The position numbers were made by a program, and so were the translations under genes. The notes beneath the pieces were generated by a model. That model saw only the letters and a list, made by a program, of their open reading frames with translations. It searched no databases and was not told the DNA's origin. Of a stretch of 64,000 bases of DNA, positions 26,547-34,810 are shown piece by piece; within the stretch, counting starts at the first letter, position 1; each line of letters begins with the position of its first letter. The stretch spans positions 2,356,001 to 2,420,000 of the forward strand of contig NZ_CP147846.1 in NCBI RefSeq assembly GCF_037327425.1. The letters run 5' to 3'. Source of the DNA: Rhodococcus sovatensis. Lineage in GTDB: Bacteria; Actinomycetota; Actinomycetes; Mycobacteriales; Mycobacteriaceae.

Positions 26547-27767
26547 GTGATTTTCGTAGGAGACGACTGGGCCGAAGACCACCACGACATCCACGTGATG
26601 AACGCCGACGGAAAACGTTTGGCGTCCCGCCGATTACCCGAAGGTCTGGCAGGCATCAGCGGGTTTCACGACGTGGTGGCCTCCCATGCCCGCGAACCTG
26701 CCGACGTCGTCGTCGGCATCGAAACCGACCGAGGCATGTGGGTATCGGCTCTGCTCGCAGCTGGATACACCGTCTACGCGATCAACCCGCTCGCCGCCGC
26801 ACGCTACCGAGACCGCCACCACCTCTCGGGTGCGAAATCCGACGCCGGTGACGCCAAACTCTTGGCCGACCTGGTGCGCACCGACCGACACAACCACCGC
26901 ACCATCGCCGGTGACACCGCAGACGCCGCCGCGATCAAGGTGTTGGCCCGCGGGCACCAGAACCTGATCTGGTCCCGCAACCGACAAATCAATGCACTGC
27001 GCTCAGCGCTCCTCGAGTACTACCCCGCCGCACTCGAAGCATTCAACAGTCTCCACCACCGCGACGCGGTCGCCGTCCTCTCGCGTGCCGCCTCGCCCGC
27101 CGAAGCGGCACACCTGAGTGCAGCGAGCATCCGAGCGATACTGAAAAGGGCAGGGCGGCAACGCAATATCGAATCACGAGCTGCAGAGATCCAAGCTGCG
27201 CTACGCACCGAGCACCTCGCAGCACCGCCGCCCGTTGCGGCTGCATTCGCGGCCACCACCCGCTCGGCGGTAGCGCTGATCGCGGAACTGAACCGTCAGA
27301 TCGGCGACCTCGAAGCCGAACTCGCACGCCATTTTGAAGCACACCCGGACGCCGACATCTACCTCTCCCTGCCAGGACTCGGTGTCATCCTCGGCGCCCG
27401 GGTGCTCGGTGAATTCGGTGACGACGTCAACCGGTACACCACCGCCAAGTCTCGCAAAAATTACGCCGGAACGTCACCGCTGACGATCGCGTCCGGCAAA
27501 AAACGGGCCGTTCTGTCCAGGCACGTGCGCAACCGGCGGCTCTACGACGCAATCGACCAATGGGCATTCTGCGCCATAAGCCAAAGCCCGGGAGCTCGCG
27601 CGTTCTACGACCAACACCGCACCGCCGGGGACCTCCACCACCAAGCACTCCGCGCGCTCGCCAACCGACTCGTCGGACTACTGCACGGCTGCCTACGACA
27701 TCGCACCAAATACGACGAACACATCGCCTGGGCACACCGAACTGAACAACAACCCACCGCCGCTTGA
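26547..27767 (+). CDS. IS110-family transposase/recombinase
   Basis: This 406-residue DEDD recombinase has an N-terminal RuvC-like domain with Asp7 (GDDWAEDHHD), Glu59 (VGIETDRG), Asp99 and Asp102 (GAKSDAGDAK). A coiled-coil middle follows (about 150-280), then the C-terminal Tnp domain with LPGLGVILGARVLGEFGD and the TSPLTIASGKK region, where the candidate catalytic Ser lies. The GTG start has GAGGAG 8 bp upstream. The frame is intact and full length, so the element may be active. Only one copy is in the window. Confidence 0.93.
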   Translation: MIFVGDDWAEDHHDIHVMNADGKRLASRRLPEGLAGISGFHDVVASHAREPADVVVGIETDRGMWVSALLAAGYTVYAINPLAAARYRDRHHLSGAKSDAGDAKLLADLVRTDRHNHRTIAGDTADAAAIKVLARGHQNLIWSRNRQINALRSALLEYYPAALEAFNSLHHRDAVAVLSRAASPAEAAHLSAASIRAILKRAGRQRNIESRAAEIQAALRTEHLAAPPPVAAAFAATTRSAVALIAELNRQIGDLEAELARHFEAHPDADIYLSLPGLGVILGARVLGEFGDDVNRYTTAKSRKNYAGTSPLTIASGKKRAVLSRHVRNRRLYDAIDQWAFCAISQSPGARAFYDQHRTAGDLHHQALRALANRLVGLLHGCLRHRTKYDEHIAWAHRTEQQPTAA

Positions 27768-27805
27768 CAAATTACGGCCCTGGGATGTCTAACTCGGGTG
27801 GACGA

Positions 27806-28363
27806 TCACCCGAAACGGTCACCGTCGAAGTCTTCGGTGTCGGCGCCTAGCCTGTCCAGTTCGGTCTTGACCACTGCAAATGCCATTCCCTGCGGGTATC
27901 CACGGCGGGCGAGCATTCCTACCAGCTTTCGCACTGTCTTGTCGCGCTCCGCGCGAGCATCGGGAGCATCGGCGTCGGGCAGGGACAGCGTTCGGCACTT
28001 CTTACGCACCAACTCGGTTGCACGCCGACGCTCGTCCTCGGAATCGATTTGTTCGAGCGCCGCCGAGGAGTCTTCGATGCTCACGCCTTTGTGTCGGAGT
28101 TCGCGGCTCAGCGCTTGCTTGCCTTTCCCCGCATAGACGTGGCGAGAACGCACCCACTGCTCTGCGAATGCACCGTCATCGACAAGCTTGGCGGCTGCCA
28201 GCTTGTCCAGTACCGCGGCGGTGACAGTGGGCGTGAAGCCCTTTTTGGCCAGCCGCGTCTCGAGCTCGTGCCGGCTTCGAGCGCGGTCGGTCAGCAACCG
28301 AAGACAGGCATCCTTCGCCTGTGCTTCGGTGCCGCCACCTTCGGGTTCCGGTTCCGGTTCCAC
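27806..28363 (-). CDS. recX: Regulatory protein RecX
   Basis: RecX binds RecA filaments and limits their activity. The 185-residue helical protein has the family segments RARSRHELETRLAKKGF and ARRGYPQGMAFAVVKTEL in three-helix repeats. The start is GTG, 16 bp after recA on the same strand, so it is co-transcribed with recA. The IS110 element lies just downstream and does not break the gene. Confidence 0.94.
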   Translation of the reverse strand: MEPEPEPEGGGTEAQAKDACLRLLTDRARSRHELETRLAKKGFTPTVTAAVLDKLAAAKLVDDGAFAEQWVRSRHVYAGKGKQALSRELRHKGVSIEDSSAALEQIDSEDERRRATELVRKKCRTLSLPDADAPDARAERDKTVRKLVGMLARRGYPQGMAFAVVKTELDRLGADTEDFDGDRFG

Positions 28364-28379
28364 GAACAGCTACCCCTGA

Positions 28380-29417
28380 CTAGAACTCGACAGGTGCGGC
28401 CGCGTCTTCGGTAGCCGTCACGTCGGCACCGATCTGCAACTTTTCCATGATCTTCTTTTCGATCTCGTCACGTACATCCGGGTTTTCGAGCATGAACTTA
28501 CGGGCGTTCTCTTTGCCCTGGCCGAGCTGATCACCGTCGTACGTGAACCAGGAACCTGACTTTCGGATGAAGCCGTGCTCCACGCCCATGTCGATCAACG
28601 AACCTTCTCGGCTGATGCCCTTGCCGTAGATGATGTCGAATTCTGCCTGCTTGAACGGAGGCGCAACCTTGTTCTTGACGACCTTGACGCGCGTGCGGTT
28701 GCCGATAGCGTCGGTACCGTCCTTGAGCGTCTCGATACGCCGGATATCCAGGCGAACGGACGCGTAGAACTTGAGAGCTTTACCACCCGTTGTTGTTTCG
28801 GGCGAGCCGAACATGACACCGATCTTTTCACGCAGCTGGTTGATGAAGATCACCGTGGTGCCGGAGTTGCTCATGGCACCGGTCATCTTACGCAGCGCCT
28901 GGCTCATCAGACGAGCCTGCAGGCCGACGTGACTGTCACCCATCTCGCCCTCGATCTCGGCGCGCGGCACGAGAGCCGCCACCGAGTCGATGACCAGAAT
29001 GTCGAGGGCCCCCGAGCGGATGAGCATGTCTGCGATTTCCAGCGCCTGCTCACCGGTGTCGGGCTGCGAGACCAGCAGCGCATCGGTGTCGACGCCGAGC
29101 TTCTGGGCGTAATCGGGGTCGAGGGCGTGCTCGGCATCGATGAAGGCGGCGATGCCGCCTGCGCGCTGCGCACTGGCAACGGCATGGAGCGCGACCGTCG
29201 TTTTCCCCGAGGATTCCGGGCCGTAGACCTCGATGACACGTCCACGAGGCAAACCACCGATACCGAGCGCGACGTCCAGCGCAATGGAACCGGTGGGAAT
29301 GACAGCAATCGGCTGACGAACCTCGTCGCCGAGACGCATCACCGATCCCTTGCCGAAGTTCTTGTCGATCTGCGCAAGTGCGAGATCGAGCGCTTTGTCG
29401 CGATCGTATGCAGCCAT
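28380..29417 (-). CDS. recA: Recombinase RecA
   Basis: RecA is the strand-exchange ATPase and the LexA co-protease. The 345-residue protein has Walker A GPESSGKT (66-73), the MAW-type core, Walker B LDILVIDSVAAL and loop L2 around FINQLREKIGVMFG. No intein is present, unlike M. tuberculosis recA. AGGAG precedes the ATG. Both an SOS box and a PafBC-type promoter lie upstream. Confidence 0.98.
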   Translation of the reverse strand: MAAYDRDKALDLALAQIDKNFGKGSVMRLGDEVRQPIAVIPTGSIALDVALGIGGLPRGRVIEVYGPESSGKTTVALHAVASAQRAGGIAAFIDAEHALDPDYAQKLGVDTDALLVSQPDTGEQALEIADMLIRSGALDILVIDSVAALVPRAEIEGEMGDSHVGLQARLMSQALRKMTGAMSNSGTTVIFINQLREKIGVMFGSPETTTGGKALKFYASVRLDIRRIETLKDGTDAIGNRTRVKVVKNKVAPPFKQAEFDIIYGKGISREGSLIDMGVEHGFIRKSGSWFTYDGDQLGQGKENARKFMLENPDVRDEIEKKIMEKLQIGADVTATEDAAAPVEF

Positions 29418-29470
29418 CGTGATCTCCTAGTGTGTCTCGTTCAGCCTGGCGCTGATCTGTGTTGTCGGTA

Positions 29471-29493
29471 ACGGTAGAGCCAGGCACCGACAA
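29471..29493 (-). promoter_or_regulatory. PafBC-type (LexA-independent) recA promoter
   Basis: On the minus strand TTGTCGGTG is followed by exactly 8 bp and TACCGT. This fits the mycobacterial RecA-NDp motif TTGTCRGTG-N8-TANNNT at all defined positions. It lies 54-76 bp before the recA start. This motif drives the LexA-independent damage response through PafBC in mycobacteria. Confidence 0.85.
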
Positions 29494-29566
29494 GTTGTTC
29501 TCTCTCGTCGATGCGCACTCCGCTCTTCCTCCAGACCGCAGTCCAGCCGAATGAGTTCAGCATAGG

Positions 29567-29580
29567 GGAACACGTGTTCG
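29567..29580 (-). promoter_or_regulatory. LexA (SOS) box upstream of recA
   Basis: CGAACACGTGTTCC on the minus strand matches CGAACRNRYGTTYG except for the last base. It lies 150 bp upstream of recA, beyond the PafBC-type promoter, so recA appears to have two damage-responsive inputs. It is the main feature of the 200-bp gap between recA and the DUF3046 gene, apart from the promoter at 29471-29493. Confidence 0.8.
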
Positions 29581-29618
29581 ATTACATCACCCGACGCGCC
29601 GACACGCCGAAACTTTCG

Positions 29619-29813
29619 TCACCATCGAGAGCGGGGCACATCGAACTCCTTGCAGAGGGCGCGCCACACGTCGCGAGGATCCACACCTGCTTCGATCGCC
29701 TCGGCGCCCGTATTTCCGTCGAGACTGGTAATGACGTGATCGACGAGGATGGAGTCCCCCCGCATCTGTCCGAACTCGTCCACGAGCAGTTCACGGAATT
29801 CAGTCAAGCGCAC
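29619..29813 (-). CDS. DUF3046 small protein (Rv2738c family)
   Basis: The 64-residue protein has the DUF3046 pattern RLTEFRELL, DSILVDHVITSLDG, AIEAGVDPRDVWRALC and EFDVP. GTG 29813 is chosen because it overlaps the upstream glycosyltransferase stop by one base (TAGTG) and matches the family N-terminus. It lies immediately upstream of recA, as in mycobacteria. Function is unknown. Confidence 0.9.
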   Translation of the reverse strand: MRLTEFRELLVDEFGQMRGDSILVDHVITSLDGNTGAEAIEAGVDPRDVWRALCKEFDVPRSRW

Positions 29814-30961
29814 TACCCAACCGTACCGCGACACACCTCAACCGGATCCTCGACGTCGCCGGAGCCTGCTTCGGCGACGGACGCAGCCTGCGTATATGAC
29901 GGATCCTTCAGTACTCTCCGGACCGCATCACCGATCGACTCGGGACTCGGCGGGCGAACCACCACGGCACTTCCTTGCCGCGCGGCACGATTGGCCAGTT
30001 CCCACTGGTCACCGCCACCGGGGACGGCCACTAGCGGAACGCCGTGTATCAGCGACTTCGACAGCAGTCCATGCCCGCTTCCACAGACGACCACATCGGC
30101 CCGACTCAGAAGCTCGTCCTGTCTCCCGAGCCCGGCGGCCGCCCAACTCGGCAACACCGCCGGTGGTTCGTCGAGCATCGACGCCACCACTCTGGCACCG
30201 CTTCCGTCGAGTCCTCGAAGTGTCATCTCCAGCATCCCCTCGGCACCGGTGAATGCGGTCGACGGCGCGACCATCACCACTGGACCGTCACCAGGAGGCA
30301 CCGCCAGAGTTTCCTCGGTCGGCTCCCAGTGCAGCGGCCCCACAAGATGCGCCTCCGACGGCCAGTCCGGACGCGGCACCTCGAGCGCAGGGATTGTGGC
30401 GATCAATCGTGCGGAGGGACCTGGACCCTCTGCGGGCAGCCCGATACCGACCCGGGCGGCACTGCGTTGTGCTCGCCCCTGTGCAATCGACCGGCCGGTC
30501 GCCTTCCGCATCAAGGTATCGCGGAGCCGTCCTCGAATTCCGGAGCCGGGTGCCAGCCCACTTCCGATGGGCGGCAACCCTTTCGACGGGGCGTACAGCG
30601 GATGAGGAGACAGTTCCACCCAGGGCAGTCCGAGCTTCTCCGCGGCCAGACCACCTCCCGCGGTAAGGATGTCGGAGACCACGAGATCTGCATCCACACT
30701 CTTCAGATCGGGGAGAAGTTCGGTGGCGATGAACGCCGCTCTCGAATGAATACGTTGTCCGGCGTCCATGTCGTCGTCTTCCGGGCGCGGCGTGAGCCCC
30801 TTGAGCGGACGGGTGTCGATTCCGGTTGCACACGCGGCGTCGACCCATCGGGTGCCGGTGAACAGTACGGGCTCGTCTCCGACCGCGGCGAACTTCAGGC
30901 ACAGAGCGATCGCGGGAAACGCATGCCCTGGATCGGGTCCGGCCACTACCACTACTCGCAC
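29813..30961 (-). CDS. Glycosyltransferase, GT-B/MGT type (Rv2739c family)
   Basis: The 382-residue protein resembles UDP-glycosyltransferases of the macrolide-glycosyltransferase type. The N-terminal Rossmann half begins RVVVVAGPDPGHAFPAIALC, and the C-terminal half contains DVVVCGSGHGLLSKSLIHGVPLVAVPGGGDQWELANR, the nucleotide-sugar-binding region. The open frame extends far upstream, but GTG 30961 gives the normal family N-terminus and lies 22 bp after glpD. Acceptor and sugar are unknown. It keeps the mycobacterial position before DUF3046 and recA. Confidence 0.87.
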   Translation of the reverse strand: MRVVVVAGPDPGHAFPAIALCLKFAAVGDEPVLFTGTRWVDAACATGIDTRPLKGLTPRPEDDDMDAGQRIHSRAAFIATELLPDLKSVDADLVVSDILTAGGGLAAEKLGLPWVELSPHPLYAPSKGLPPIGSGLAPGSGIRGRLRDTLMRKATGRSIAQGRAQRSAARVGIGLPAEGPGPSARLIATIPALEVPRPDWPSEAHLVGPLHWEPTEETLAVPPGDGPVVMVAPSTAFTGAEGMLEMTLRGLDGSGARVVASMLDEPPAVLPSWAAAGLGRQDELLSRADVVVCGSGHGLLSKSLIHGVPLVAVPGGGDQWELANRAARQGSAVVVRPPSPESIGDAVRRVLKDPSYTQAASVAEAGSGDVEDPVEVCRGTVG

Positions 30962-30983
30962 GCAGCTCAGCGTGCCACAGTTT

Positions 30984-32549
30984 TCACTCGCCGGAGTCCA
31001 GGTGGTCGCGAAGGATGGATTCCGCTGCGGACAGGGTTCGGTCGCGATCGGTTCGCACGAGGCCGATCCTCGTTCGTCGGTCGAGCAGGTCACCCACGGT
31101 TCGAGCACCTTCATAGCGAACCGAGAACACCAGTTCGGCCGCACAAACCTCGATCCCCTCGGCGATAGGGACCAATCCGTCCGACAGAGTGTCCGCAAGC
31201 CTGTGAACGATCCGCGCCTCGGTGCCGTACCGGCGTACGAGCGTCGCCGAGGCCGGTACCGCGGCGAGTTCGGATGCGGTCGCTGCGCCCACGAGCGGAA
31301 TGGACTCCGTACGCGAGGTCTGCGCGGCGAGCCCGACGGCGTCGAGTGCCGCATCGACAGCGTGTCGAGCCATCAGTCGGTACGTCGTCAGTTTTCCGCC
31401 GACCACACTTATCGGCCCGTCACCGTCGGCCAGCACCGCATGCCTCCTCGACACGTCGGCGGATGGTCCTTCACCCGAGCCGAGCAGCGGCCGCAGTCCG
31501 GCGAACGTACCGATGACGTCGGCACGAGTCAGTGCCGGAGACACCGCCGTCGCAAGGACGTTCAGGAGGAACTCGATCTCCGGCTCTGTCGGGACCGGAA
31601 CATCCGGTATGGGGCCCTCCTCCGACTCGTCCGTGAGACCGACATACACACGATTCAGTGGTGCCGGCAACGCGAACACGAACCGAGAGCGCTCCCCCGG
31701 AACAGGGATGGCCAACGAACATGTCAGTCCCCCGAACGCCGCTGCGTCGAACACCAAGTGCGTACCTCGACTGGGACGCAACGCGATCCGTGGATCGATC
31801 TCTCCCGCCCACACACCGGTTGCGTTGATCACCACCTTGGCGCGCACTCGCGTCGTGTCGCCCGTCGCTTCGTCGCGAAGAATCGCCGAGGTGCGGTCGA
31901 CGTCGGATGCACTGACACCGGTCAGGATGAACGCGCCGTACAACGCCGCCGTGCGTGCGATCGCAACGACGAGGCGTGCATCGTCGACGAGCTGGCCGTC
32001 CCACGACTGTGCGCCGCCTCGAAGACCCTCGCGCAGCACCGTCGGAGCAGCGGCCGCCACGGCGCCAACACCGACTCGCCGGGCAGCGGGCAGAATCGAT
32101 ACCGGTGTACCGGCCATGCTCCGCAGAACATCACCCATCGCCAGCCCCGCGCGAAGCACCGCCTCGCCTGCCGTCGACATCGAGGCGTGCAGCGGCACTA
32201 TCTGCGCCAAGGGTCGGACGAGGTGCGGCGCGGTCCGAGTCATCAGGATCCCGCGTTCCACGGCGCTGTCACGGGCGATGGCGAACTGACCCGATGCGAG
32301 GTAGCGCAGTCCACCGTGGACGAGTTTGGAACTCCATCTGCTGGTGCCGAAGGCCAGATCGTGCTTCTCGACGAGGACGACCTTCAACCCCCTCGACGCA
32401 GCGTCGAGGGCGATACCTGCGCCGGTGACACCGCCACCGACGACGAGAACGTCGACAGTGTCCCCCTGCCATACCGACTCCGCCTCACGCCGACGCCTGA
32501 ACTCGTTCAGCCCGGAATCCCGTGTCCGCGGCGTCCAGGCCCCGGTCAT
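30984..32549 (-). CDS. glpD: Glycerol-3-phosphate dehydrogenase (FAD)
   Basis: GlpD oxidises sn-glycerol-3-phosphate to DHAP at the membrane. The 521-residue protein has the FAD motif DVLVVGGGVTGAGIA (about 33-47), TSRWSSKLVHGGLRYL, and the conserved GKLTTYRLMA near the C-terminal domain. ATG 32549 overlaps the tetR stop by one base (TGATG), so it is translated with the regulator. Together with the divergent alkyl-DHAP-synthase-like gene it suggests control of the DHAP/G3P node of lipid synthesis. Confidence 0.93.
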   Translation of the reverse strand: MTGAWTPRTRDSGLNEFRRRREAESVWQGDTVDVLVVGGGVTGAGIALDAASRGLKVVLVEKHDLAFGTSRWSSKLVHGGLRYLASGQFAIARDSAVERGILMTRTAPHLVRPLAQIVPLHASMSTAGEAVLRAGLAMGDVLRSMAGTPVSILPAARRVGVGAVAAAAPTVLREGLRGGAQSWDGQLVDDARLVVAIARTAALYGAFILTGVSASDVDRTSAILRDEATGDTTRVRAKVVINATGVWAGEIDPRIALRPSRGTHLVFDAAAFGGLTCSLAIPVPGERSRFVFALPAPLNRVYVGLTDESEEGPIPDVPVPTEPEIEFLLNVLATAVSPALTRADVIGTFAGLRPLLGSGEGPSADVSRRHAVLADGDGPISVVGGKLTTYRLMARHAVDAALDAVGLAAQTSRTESIPLVGAATASELAAVPASATLVRRYGTEARIVHRLADTLSDGLVPIAEGIEVCAAELVFSVRYEGARTVGDLLDRRTRIGLVRTDRDRTLSAAESILRDHLDSGE

Positions 32550-33145
32550 CACAGACCGGGCGGGCGCAGGTACGCATCGACTGCGTACGCGATCTCCGCA
32601 ACGAGATCGTCACCGGAGATCCGGGAGGAAACCATGTCGGCCGATTGGACAGCGGATTGGACCATCAGCAGCACGACGGTGGCCATACGCATGGGGTCGC
32701 CGTCACGAATCGACGAATCCTGCTGACCCATCGACAACATCGGCGCAAGGGTGTCGATGATCGCCGACTGACTCGTTCCGAGACGATGCAGGATATAGGT
32801 GGACAGAATGTCCGGATCCGACTCGAGTATCTTCACGAACAGCGGATGCGTACGGATGCTGTTAGCCACCTCGGCCGTAGCGGAGAACAGCTGAGTCCGA
32901 ATTTGGCTGTCGACACCGAATGTCGGTATAACCGAACCGATCTCGCGAGTAAGGAGGCTGGACACCACCGCACGCGTGTCGGCCCACCTGCGGTACACCG
33001 TGGGGCGACTCACCTGAGCGCGACGGGCGATCTCCGCCAGTGTCGTGCGCCTGACACCGTATTCGAGAATGCACGCACGCGCGGCGTCGAGCACCTGATC
33101 CTCGACGGTCGACACCGCAGTCGATTGCTCGCTCACTGTGGACAC
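32549..33145 (-). CDS. TetR-family regulator
   Basis: The protein has an N-terminal TetR helix-turn-helix (TTLAEIARRAQVSRPTVYRRW, about 39-59) and a helical C-terminal ligand domain; its total length is 198 residues. GTG 33136 may be the true start, because GAGG lies 8 bp before it. It is co-transcribed with glpD and divergent from the FAD oxidase gene, with a palindrome between them. It probably represses both directions. The ligand is unknown; a glycerol or acyl-lipid intermediate would fit. Confidence 0.9.
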   Translation of the reverse strand: MSTVSEQSTAVSTVEDQVLDAARACILEYGVRRTTLAEIARRAQVSRPTVYRRWADTRAVVSSLLTREIGSVIPTFGVDSQIRTQLFSATAEVANSIRTHPLFVKILESDPDILSTYILHRLGTSQSAIIDTLAPMLSMGQQDSSIRDGDPMRMATVVLLMVQSAVQSADMVSSRISGDDLVAEIAYAVDAYLRPPGL

Positions 33146-33187
33146 CTCGTTCGATAGACCCGGTTTAGCTCGTCTTTACCCAGGGCA

Positions 33188-33214
33188 TGTTACAAACATG
33201 CAAGGTATGTAACA
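33188..33214. promoter_or_regulatory. Candidate TetR operator
   Basis: An inverted repeat TGTTACAAAC / GTATGTAACA (9 of 10 bp paired, 7-nt centre) lies between the divergent tetR-glpD and FAD-oxidase genes, 10 bp before the latter start. Length and symmetry fit a TetR dimer site. Confidence 0.65.
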
Positions 33215-33223
33215 CTATAGATC

Positions 33224-34810
33224 ATGCAGGAACTGCCTCCGGGCGAGCTGCCCGTCATGTCGTGGGATGCGTGGGGGATCCCGGAGAATCGTCGTGCGCT
33301 GAGCGTCGAAGTCGAGTCCCTTCTTCGCACTGCCCTCGGCATCTCGCCCCATCCTCGCGCGGATTCATCGCAGAATTCGGTGAGGCTGACGCGTTCTCGA
33401 CTGTCCGTCGAGCGTCGCCACGCATTGGAGGCGATACTCGGCGCTGCCCACGTGTCGACCGAAGACGCTGTGCGGGTCCACTTTCTAGGCGGCAAGAGCA
33501 CACTCGATCTTCTCGCGCGACGCTCCGGAACGCTCCAGTTCGCTCCTGACGCCGTCGTGTTCCCCGCGAACGAAGAAGAGGTCCACGCTCTTCTTCGGTA
33601 CTGCAGCGACGAATCCATCGCTGTCGTTCCGTTCGGCGGTGGAACCAGCGTCGTCGGCGGGGTGGATCCGGTACGCGAGTGGTTCGACACGGTGATCACC
33701 ATCAGTACACGCCGCATGAAGGCGATGACGGCACTCGACGAAGTGTCACGGACGGCGACGCTGCAAGCGGGCGTCACCGGCCCAGAAGCGGAGCAGATGC
33801 TCGCCTCGCACGGGCTCTCGCTCGGCCACTACCCACAATCCTTCGCGTTCGCCAGTATCGGAGGGTTCGCAGCCACACGGTCCTCCGGCCAGGCATCCGC
33901 GGGCTACGGCCGTTTCGACGACATGGTCGAGTCGATGACCGTCGTGACGCCGATCGGTATCACCGTGTGCGGACGCGCATCCGCATCTGCCGCGGGCCCG
34001 GACCTACGCCAGGTCTTCCTCGGCTCGGAAGGAACCCTGGGAATCATCACCTCGGTCACCGTCCGTGTGCACCCGATGCCCGAATGCACCGAGTACCGAT
34101 CTTGGTGGTTCCCCGACTTCGTCAGCGGCTCAGCGGCATTCCGGGATCTGGCAGCGATGACCGGTAGACCGACTGTCATGAGATTGTCGGACGAGGCCGA
34201 GACCGCAGTCAACGGATCGAAGGACGGTGGTTGCATCGCCGTCGCCACGTTCGAGGGCACGAGGGCGCAGGTGGAGGCCCGCGCACACATGGCCGACGGC
34301 GTCGTCACCGCACGCGGCGGTGACGTTCGCAGTCCCGAGAGCGCCCGGCGCTGGGAACACGAGCGCTTCGATGCGCCGTACCTTCGCGACGCGCTACTCG
34401 ACGCAGGTGCGCTCGCGGAGACGCTGGAAACTGCGACAAGCTGGGCAGCGCTGGCGTCGGTTCGGGCAACAATCTCGTCGGCACTCGTCGGAGTGCTGAC
34501 CGAGGCGGGGACCCCACCGATCGTGATGAGCCACATCTCGCATGTCTATCCAACAGGTGCATCGCTGTACTTCACGGTAGTCTGCGCCACTGCCGAAGAC
34601 CCGTCGACTCAGTGGCGAACAGCCAAGGATGCCGCCACCCGAGCGATGATGGATCTCGGCGCGACGCTCACACACCACCACGCGGTCGGACGAGATCACC
34701 TCCCGTACATGAAATCCGAGGTAGGAACAGTCGGGGCGACACTGCTGCGTGCGATGAAGGTGGCGCTCGACCCTGCAAGTGTGCTGAACCCTGGCAAACT
34801 GATCCCGTGA
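33224..34810 (+). CDS. FAD-linked oxidase, alkyldihydroxyacetone-phosphate synthase-like
   Basis: The 528-residue flavoprotein belongs to the VAO/PCMH fold. The FAD domain shows VVPFGGGTSVVGGVDP (about 124-139) and the segment HYPQSFAFASIGGFAATRSSGQASAGYG. These, with the C-terminal HHHAVGRDHLPYM, are typical of alkyl-DHAP synthases, which swap an acyl for a fatty alcohol to start ether lipids. D-lactate dehydrogenase-type enzymes are relatives, but the ATRSSGQ segment favours the ADAPS group. It overlaps the lipid kinase gene by GTGA. Ether lipid synthesis in this organism is not established. Confidence 0.85.
   Translation: MQELPPGELPVMSWDAWGIPENRRALSVEVESLLRTALGISPHPRADSSQNSVRLTRSRLSVERRHALEAILGAAHVSTEDAVRVHFLGGKSTLDLLARRSGTLQFAPDAVVFPANEEEVHALLRYCSDESIAVVPFGGGTSVVGGVDPVREWFDTVITISTRRMKAMTALDEVSRTATLQAGVTGPEAEQMLASHGLSLGHYPQSFAFASIGGFAATRSSGQASAGYGRFDDMVESMTVVTPIGITVCGRASASAAGPDLRQVFLGSEGTLGIITSVTVRVHPMPECTEYRSWWFPDFVSGSAAFRDLAAMTGRPTVMRLSDEAETAVNGSKDGGCIAVATFEGTRAQVEARAHMADGVVTARGGDVRSPESARRWEHERFDAPYLRDALLDAGALAETLETATSWAALASVRATISSALVGVLTEAGTPPIVMSHISHVYPTGASLYFTVVCATAEDPSTQWRTAKDAATRAMMDLGATLTHHHAVGRDHLPYMKSEVGTVGATLLRAMKVALDPASVLNPGKLIP

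Larger units (their letters stand above)
26374..27777 (+). mobile_element. IS110-family insertion element (boundaries tentative)
   Basis: The element interrupts the conserved gluD-recX neighbourhood. IS110 elements lack terminal inverted repeats, so ends are hard to see. The ends given here rest on a similar sequence at both sides, TATGGCCCCGG at 26372-26382 and TACGGCCCTGG at 27773-27783. This would make a 1.4-kb element with about 170 bp before the recombinase, as in IS110 elements that carry a bridge RNA. The 335-bp stretch without a gene at 26212-26546 therefore holds the gluD terminator, about 100 bp of flank including a hairpin (TGATCACC 26340-26347 with GGTGATCA 26360-26367), and the presumed left end. 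Confidence 0.45.
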
